Assembly (NCBI GenBank): GCA_030599405.1
Contig: JAUVOB010000010.1
Coordinates: 1-11,817, forward strand
Reading direction: 5' to 3'
Length of the DNA stretch: 11,817 nucleotides
From: Chloroflexota bacterium
GTDB taxonomy: Bacteria > Chloroflexota > Anaerolineae > Promineifilales > Promineifilaceae
This document shows, in pieces, positions 7,352 through 11,817 of the stretch. Every line of letters starts with the position of its first letter. Position 1 is the stretch's first letter. Made by a program: the position numbers and the translations under genes. The notes under the pieces were generated by a model that had not been told where the DNA came from, searched no databases, and was given only the letters and a program-made list of their open reading frames with translations.

Positions 7352-8305
7352 TCACATGCGGAGAAGGATTTTTCGGACTCCAATACGAGCAGCATGGGTA
7401 AAAGCAGCAAGGCCATCAGCGAGCGGATATCTGCCTTCGATCATACTCTCTACCTCGACCTTATCCTCAGCCAGCAGACGAAGAGCCGGTTCGAAGGGTC
7501 CACATCGCGATCCAAATACTCTAATTTCCGATACGACTATTTTGGAGAGGTCAACGTTCGCCGTGCCGGCGAAGGTGCTTTTGAGGATCAATATGCCTTG
7601 TGGTCTAAGGAGACGAAGCGAGTTGGCAAGACCTGCCTCATTTCCGGTGGCCTCCACTACGATGTCGTAGCTGTCATCTTTGGCCTCGGCAACCAAGCCA
7701 CTATCTAGACCCAGACTGAAAGGAAGAGCAAGCGATTCCGAACGCCTGCCAAGCATGGTCACCTGGCTGCCACCCAGACGTAGAACCTGTCCGATTAACA
7801 TGCCCAGCCTTCCTGGTCCGACCACGGCTATACTTTCTGTGGGCCGAATCCTGACTTGATCCAAGATCCTCAGGGCAGCGGCCAGTGGCTCCGTAAATAC
7901 AGCCGTTTCGTCGGCAATCTTTTCTGGGACGGGAATCAGATTCTCATCTGCTAGCGTTAGAAATTCAGCAAAGGCGCCATCATGATTGATGATCCCGAGA
8001 ACCGTTCGTTCGGGGCAGTGTTCCGGCCCATCGCTGAGGCACACACGGCAAGTTCCACAGCCGATATTTATCCCACCTACGACGCGTCGTCCAACAAGGG
8101 AGTCGTCGTCGGATTCCTGTACAATGCCAACGAATTCATGCCCTGGTATCCCCTGAAATCCCGCATACCCGCGCACGATCTCGAGGTCGGTCGAGCAAAT
8201 TCCGGCAACAGTGACTTTTATTAGGGAAGATCCTGCCCGCCTCTCGGGCCGGGGATAGTCTGTTAGATATTGGAGATTTCCGTCTTTTAGATAGAGAGCT
8301 CGCAT
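7352..8305 (-). CDS. Zinc-dependent medium-chain alcohol dehydrogenase-like oxidoreductase
   Basis: A member of the MDR superfamily (threonine dehydrogenase-like Zn enzymes), which oxidise alcohols or polyols, or reduce carbonyls, with NAD(P). From ATG 8305 it has 317 residues, slightly shorter than the usual 340-350. Catalytic zinc ligands are C37 (GICSTD), H56-E57 (GHEF) and E139 (TEPLA). The structural zinc site is complete: C83, C86, C89, C97. The Rossmann motif GPGRLG is at 163-168. The end of the second beta strand reads LGRRS (R187, R188) with no acidic residue, which hints at NADP preference (inference). The open frame extends to a GTG at 8311, but GGA stands 7 bases before ATG 8305 and MRALYL is a normal family start. 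It lies 28 bp after the lipoprotein stop and is probably co-transcribed with it. Substrate unknown. No clear terminator follows. Confidence 0.9.
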   Translation of the reverse strand: MRALYLKDGNLQYLTDYPRPERRAGSSLIKVTVAGICSTDLEIVRGYAGFQGIPGHEFVGIVQESDDDSLVGRRVVGGINIGCGTCRVCLSDGPEHCPERTVLGIINHDGAFAEFLTLADENLIPVPEKIADETAVFTEPLAAALRILDQVRIRPTESIAVVGPGRLGMLIGQVLRLGGSQVTMLGRRSESLALPFSLGLDSGLVAEAKDDSYDIVVEATGNEAGLANSLRLLRPQGILILKSTFAGTANVDLSKIVVSEIRVFGSRCGPFEPALRLLAEDKVEVESMIEGRYPLADGLAAFTHAARIGVRKILLRM

Positions 8306-8333
8306 AATCACGTCCAGAGTTTTAGAGATTTCC

Positions 8334-9743
8334 CTAAGGAGGCGTCGGCGTCATTTGGGGAACAGGTGTGCCGGTGACTGAGGGAGTTTCAAGGGGAGTG
8401 TCTACGCTCGCTGGATCAGCTTCATCCGGATCTACGCCTTCGGCTGTTAACAGTAAACGGAATACCAATCTATCAAGTCGCTCTATAATCGCTTGGATTC
8501 GCGGATCTACCGAATCATCCCACGTGTGTTCATATAGCCCTTCTGAACCCCGAACTACCAGGGAATTCCCGGCTACCCCCTCGAGGAAGTTCTCAACCCC
8601 AGGTTGCATTACCTCACTATCCAGCAAGCCTGTCGTCAAGCTCACCACTAATGTCATTGTAATTGTGTCACTTAGGACTATGCCGCTCTCATCACTGACG
8701 AATGTTCGCCCATCATAAAACACTGTCAGCTGAGATCCCTCGGCGTTCCTGAAGTATAAAAGAGTCTCCTGGGGGAACGGTGGTTCGTAAGACTCCTGGT
8801 CAGCTGGTTCCATAATACCAACAGTCTTAGCATCAAGACTCAGGTAAAGAGGTAGCAACGTTGTAGGCAATGCCAACTCTGGACAGAAAAGTTCGATATA
8901 TCTCCCCGTGTTACCGCTCGTGACGAACAACGTTTCGATACCCGCATAATCTGGACAAGACGCCGCATAAAGAGGGGCAAACTCCAGGAGAGCTGCATTG
9001 CTGAAAGCGATTGTCAAGATAGGATCATCGTCCTCAACGGTTACTGCCACAGGGATTTCGGCATCTGTCGCTTTCCATCGCCAAAGCATGCCATCACCGG
9101 TAAGAGCCACTGTGTGGGCAACCTGATCTTGCGTAGCACTGCGTCGCAGGGCAGCAACGGTGCCTGGAGGGATATGTGGACCGAGAATAGCCGTTGTGAA
9201 ATTCTCAATGCTGGCGAGCATGCGAACGTCTTGAAGCCATCCTTGATCCTGGTCGCCTGTAAGCGGCAGGTTATATTCAATCCAGACGCAGTGCTCACAC
9301 TCTTCAGGCAATTCATCGAGTGTAATCCTTGGCAAGGACTGTTGCATCTCTAGCAAGATTCCCGCCTGATTTCGGCGTTCTACACCTATTCCAGACGTCT
9401 CGTCTATCAGCGTTAATCTCCCTGAAACATCACCTGAAAGGGTTCTCTCCAATCCGATGGCGGGTATGGAGTAGCGCAGGTCGACGACAAGTTGGTCATA
9501 GGCAACGGGCGTGTCGGGTGGTGAAGTGGGGATCGGCTGTCGTGTATCAGTTGGCTGCGCTGTCGGATGGTCGGTTGCCGTAGGGTAAAGGGTCGGCAGG
9601 ATTCGCGTCTGCGGTGCTGGTTCAGTCTCTACCACACCGGCTCCTAACCCCCCAGCATCCTGTGACTGGAGTGGTCGGCTGCAGCCCAGCAAGAAGATAA
9701 GCGCGGCAATGATGGTTATGACAATGACAACAACTCTAGACAT
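8334..9743 (-). CDS. Large lipoprotein of unknown function with Pro/Thr-rich linkers
   Basis: I do not recognise a named family. The 469-residue protein begins with a lipoprotein signal: hydrophobic residues 4-19 and lipobox LLGC with C21 as the lipidated cysteine. This places it on the outer face of the membrane. Residues about 22-80 are a Pro/Thr-rich linker (PTAQPTDTRQPIPTSPP). A folded region of roughly 350 residues follows (81-435) with a CEHC pair (C149, C152), a distinctive PPGTVAALRRSATQDQVAHT segment (192-211), a Trp-rich LWRWKATD (220-227), and C263 and C287, which could form disulphides outside the cell. The C-terminal 30 residues are again Pro/Thr-rich. Start ATG 9743 gives the correct signal peptide; the Shine-Dalgarno is weak. 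It has its own promoter and is followed 28 bp later by the dehydrogenase. The style of linkers resembles Chloroflexota surface lipoproteins; function is open. Confidence 0.88.
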   Translation of the reverse strand: MSRVVVIVITIIAALIFLLGCSRPLQSQDAGGLGAGVVETEPAPQTRILPTLYPTATDHPTAQPTDTRQPIPTSPPDTPVAYDQLVVDLRYSIPAIGLERTLSGDVSGRLTLIDETSGIGVERRNQAGILLEMQQSLPRITLDELPEECEHCVWIEYNLPLTGDQDQGWLQDVRMLASIENFTTAILGPHIPPGTVAALRRSATQDQVAHTVALTGDGMLWRWKATDAEIPVAVTVEDDDPILTIAFSNAALLEFAPLYAASCPDYAGIETLFVTSGNTGRYIELFCPELALPTTLLPLYLSLDAKTVGIMEPADQESYEPPFPQETLLYFRNAEGSQLTVFYDGRTFVSDESGIVLSDTITMTLVVSLTTGLLDSEVMQPGVENFLEGVAGNSLVVRGSEGLYEHTWDDSVDPRIQAIIERLDRLVFRLLLTAEGVDPDEADPASVDTPLETPSVTGTPVPQMTPTPP

Positions 9744-9791
9744 CGTGTTTGGAACGTTTACTTATGTGATCCAGGGACAATCCCACACCCC

Positions 9792-9822
9792 ATTATAACT
9801 GTAATAGTATGTTTTCTGGCAA
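9792..9822 (-). promoter_or_regulatory. Probable sigma70-type promoter for the lipoprotein-dehydrogenase pair
   Basis: On the minus strand TTGCCA (9822-9817) and a perfect TATAAT (9797-9792) are separated by 19 bp, slightly long. The nine bases AGTTATAAT are identical to those at the hisS promoter. Start would be near 9785 with a leader of about 41 nt. The -35 lies in the small inverted repeat at 9815-9827. Confidence 0.5.
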
Positions 9823-9827
9823 CCAGA
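9815..9827. repeat. Inverted repeat TCTGG-CAA-CCAGA over the -35 of the lipoprotein promoter
   Basis: Five-base arms around a 3-base centre. It is not followed by a T run on the minus strand, so it does not work as a terminator for secF. It could be a small operator over the -35 or chance. Confidence 0.25.
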
Positions 9828-9863
9828 GCAAAGAGATTGACCATCTTGTCAGACGGCAAATCG

Positions 9864-10808
9864 TTAATCACTCCCTCTCGTGGCAAGCCGAAGACGCGGA
9901 AGTTCTCCTTTCTCCCAGGCGACAAGCATCGGTACGGCGTTAAAAATCGAACTGTATGTTCCAGTTAGCAAACCGACAAACAGTACGGCGATGAATGGTC
10001 GAATGGATTCACCTCCGAAAAGAATCAGGGCGACCAATACGAACATAGCGTTCAGCTGAGTCACTAGCGATCTGTGCACGGTTTCCAGGACTGAGCGATT
10101 GACTGTTAACTCAATGTCCTCAAGTGGTCTCTTATGGCTATTTTCGCGAATTCTATCAAATACGACGATGGTGTCCTGTAAAGAGAAGCCAGCCACCGTC
10201 AGCGCGGCTGTCAGAAAAAGGGCATCTACTTCCCAGTCTAGAATCAGCCCCATCAGGGCGATGAAACCGAATATAATCACCAGGTCATGTAACATGGCGA
10301 TCACCGCGCAAGCGCCGAATCGGATGGGATGTCTCACCTGCCGGAAAGTGAATACGATGTAGAGAAGAATGACCACCGTCGCGACAGCGATAGCAATGAC
10401 CGCGGCGCGGGTTACTTCGGAACCTACGGCGGGACTAACGCTCTCTACAGAGGAAGCGCTTGTGTCCACCGGGGACACGCGAGTCGAAACAGCTTCAACG
10501 ATCTGTTGAGCCCGCTCGGGTTCAACGAATTCAGTCCGGATCTGCCAGGTGTCAAGAATTTCTGGATCACCCAATGACGTTACCCGAGGATTACCCATCC
10601 CATGGCTCTCAAAAACCTCCCGAATTGCGTTCTCAGATGCTGGATCTTGGAGTTTGATTTCGAAGCGAGTTCCAGAGAGAAAATCTACGCCGAGCTGGAA
10701 GGGAACTCCGGTTGTTACGACAGAAGCAACCATCGCTGCGATGCTTAGGAATAGGAGAATGGCGGAAACTCGAAAGTAGTATCGCCGTCTTTGAATAAAT
10801 CTAAACAT
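9864..10808 (-). CDS. secF: Protein translocase subunit SecF
   Basis: SecF works with SecD in the cytoplasmic membrane to pull secreted proteins through SecYEG using the proton gradient. From ATG 10808 the protein has 314 residues, normal for a separate SecF. Six membrane segments are visible (about 14-34, 134-154, 165-188, 195-218, 251-265, 269-293), with the periplasmic P1 domain between the first two. Family marks are GVDFLSGTRFE after TM1 (residues 40-50; the usual form is GxDFxGG, so one Gly is Ser here) and AGFSLQDTIVVFDRIRENSH in TM4 (usual form S[IL]NDT, so Asn is replaced by Gln). The conserved Asp (about 212) and Arg are kept. The frame is open upstream to a GTG at 10829, but MFRFIQRRR is a typical start and AGGA precedes it closely. 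secD ends 48 bp upstream, so the two form an operon. Confidence 0.95.
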   Translation of the reverse strand: MFRFIQRRRYYFRVSAILLFLSIAAMVASVVTTGVPFQLGVDFLSGTRFEIKLQDPASENAIREVFESHGMGNPRVTSLGDPEILDTWQIRTEFVEPERAQQIVEAVSTRVSPVDTSASSVESVSPAVGSEVTRAAVIAIAVATVVILLYIVFTFRQVRHPIRFGACAVIAMLHDLVIIFGFIALMGLILDWEVDALFLTAALTVAGFSLQDTIVVFDRIRENSHKRPLEDIELTVNRSVLETVHRSLVTQLNAMFVLVALILFGGESIRPFIAVLFVGLLTGTYSSIFNAVPMLVAWEKGELPRLRLATRGSD

Positions 10809-10856
10809 CGATCCTGCGACCTTCTCCACACGTGCCAGGGATTATCACCGGAGTTT

Positions 10857-11817
10857 TCATATCGCTAACAACCATTTATGACGCATTATCCACGGCGCAA
10901 ATGCACCAATGGTGATCCGCACCAAGGTTCGGGTTACGACAACTGCCGTAAACATGCTAATGACAACGCCAATCGCCAGGGTAATTGCGAAGCCTTGGAC
11001 CATGCTTGCTCCAAAATTTTGGCCAAATATCCACAATATGAAACAGATGACGAGAGTCGCCACGTTGGAATCTCGAATTGAGGGCCAGGCTCTGTCAAAT
11101 CCTTGATCAATAGAACGTCGAAGCGATTCGCCATGCCGGATCTCTTCCTTGATTCGCTCGAAGACCAACACATTTGCGTCAACCGCCATACCAGTCGATA
11201 GAAGAAATCCAGCAATGGCTGGAAGCGTCAAAGTAACGGACAACCACTTAAAGACGGCGAAGTTAAGCAGGGCAAAGGTGATCAGGGCGATATCGGCGAG
11301 AACGCCTGGTAAACGATAATAAATAACCATAAAGAGCAAGACCACTGAGACGCCGATTACGCCAGCTCGGATGCTGGATTGGATGGACTGCTCACCAAGC
11401 GTGGCTCCAATCAACCGAGTCCGCTCTATCCGGAGGGGGATGGGCAAACTGCCATAATGCAATTGCAGAGCCAATCGCCGGGCTTCTTCGAGCGTAAAAT
11501 CACCGGTTATCGTCCCTGCGTCGCTGATAACGGAGCTTATCTGAGGGCTCGATATCACCCGTTTATCTAGCACTATCGTGAGAAATTGACCCTGGTTGGT
11601 CCTGGTAAACTCCTCGAAGATCGTAGATGCCTCTGGCTCTAGTTCAAAGGCAACCATATATGATCGGCCCAAACTGGTTGGTTGAGACGTAGCAGACCGT
11701 AGTCCCTCGCCGGTAATAACGGTTTCAAATGTCGGCGGGAGTCCAGGTAGCTGGGCCGATTCACCGACTATCTCACACGGCGACGGCCCTTCGCTCAACG
11801 AAGTCCGGACGCACATC
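10857..11817 (-). CDS. secD: Protein translocase subunit SecD, 5' end outside the window
   Basis: SecD is the larger partner of SecF in proton-driven protein export. The visible C-terminal 319 codons are open to the window edge; the Met at 11816 is internal or chance, not the true start, because TM1 and the first part of the periplasmic domain are missing. Counting from that Met, the visible part contains the end of the P1 domain (VLDKRVISSPQISS, 82-95, and ITGDFTLEEARRLALQLHYG, 103-122), then five membrane segments (about 150-167, 171-189, 196-217, 252-268, 274-296). The SecD signature TGMAVDANVLVFERIKEE (208-225), with the conserved Asp of TM4, and GFDRAWPSIRDSNVATL (239-255) make the call certain. 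It stops at 10857, 48 bp before the secF ATG. Confidence 0.97.
   Translation of the reverse strand, partial: MCVRTSLSEGPSPCEIVGESAQLPGLPPTFETVITGEGLRSATSQPTSLGRSYMVAFELEPEASTIFEEFTRTNQGQFLTIVLDKRVISSPQISSVISDAGTITGDFTLEEARRLALQLHYGSLPIPLRIERTRLIGATLGEQSIQSSIRAGVIGVSVVLLFMVIYYRLPGVLADIALITFALLNFAVFKWLSVTLTLPAIAGFLLSTGMAVDANVLVFERIKEEIRHGESLRRSIDQGFDRAWPSIRDSNVATLVICFILWIFGQNFGASMVQGFAITLAIGVVISMFTAVVVTRTLVRITIGAFAPWIMRHKWLLAI

Noticed and set aside
7340..7708. Plus-strand open frame of 122 codons, overlapping another of 104 codons
   Set aside because: Both lie entirely antisense to the dehydrogenase gene, whose motifs are complete. Neither translation resembles a known family.
8368..8718. Plus-strand open frame of 116 codons
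   Set aside because: It is antisense to the lipoprotein's C-terminal region, with Ser/Thr-rich composition that mirrors the opposite strand's codons.
9811..9830. Possible intrinsic terminator after secF (TCTGG hairpin near TTTT)
   Set aside because: The T run precedes the hairpin on the plus strand and becomes an A run after it on the minus strand, the wrong order for ending secF transcription. The stem is only 5 bp.
10804..10860. Short minus-strand frame starting ATG at 10860, overlapping the secD stop as ATGA, 19 codons
   Set aside because: It has no Shine-Dalgarno of its own and overlaps the secF start. The ATGA overlap is most likely chance.
1..11817. Search for mobile elements, CRISPR arrays, toxin-antitoxin pairs, defence islands and tRNA/rRNA genes
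   Set aside because: Nearly all the sequence is filled by recognisable chromosomal genes. Intergenic gaps are at most about 270 bp and show no repeat arrays, cloverleaf arms, transposase motifs or attachment-site duplications that I could see.

Overview
The window reads as an ordinary bacterial chromosome segment of moderate GC. I see no mobile element, CRISPR array, phage gene, rRNA or tRNA. The most likely source is a member of the Chloroflexota, but this is an inference. It rests on a large lipoprotein with Pro/Thr-rich linkers of a style I associate with that phylum, on separate secD and secF genes, and on a hisS-nadK-recN cluster. No single marker in the window proves it.

Layout, left to right. 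(1) Bases 1-725, minus strand: most of a family 2 glycosyltransferase, cut by the window edge. It is missing from a plain start-to-stop ORF search but translates cleanly. (2) 726-962: a divergent intergenic region. (3) About 972-2186, plus strand: a membrane-anchored S41 carboxyl-terminal processing protease with PDZ domain. It is the only plus-strand gene and it converges on recN with only 3 bp between stop codons. (4) 7081-2190, minus strand: a tight probable operon hisS - nadK - (TPR/zinc-finger/membrane protein) - recN. The gaps are 7, 13 and about 36 bp, and a good sigma70-type promoter lies just upstream of hisS. (5) 9743-7352, minus strand: an unrecognised lipoprotein followed by a zinc-dependent medium-chain dehydrogenase, with their own promoter. 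(6) 11817-9864, minus strand: secD (5' end outside the window) and secF, subunits of the Sec translocon.

Functionally the region is mostly housekeeping: protein export (SecDF), histidyl-tRNA charging, NADP supply, recombinational repair (RecN) and envelope proteolysis (Ctp). The less understood parts are the TPR/B-box-like/membrane protein between nadK and recN, and the secreted lipoprotein paired with the dehydrogenase. Several start codons were reassigned from ribosome-binding-site spacing: hisS uses TTG, while ctp, recN, the dehydrogenase and secF probably start at ATGs inside the longest open frames.

I did not find a convincing undescribed multi-gene system. The observations in the findings list are modest and are scored accordingly.
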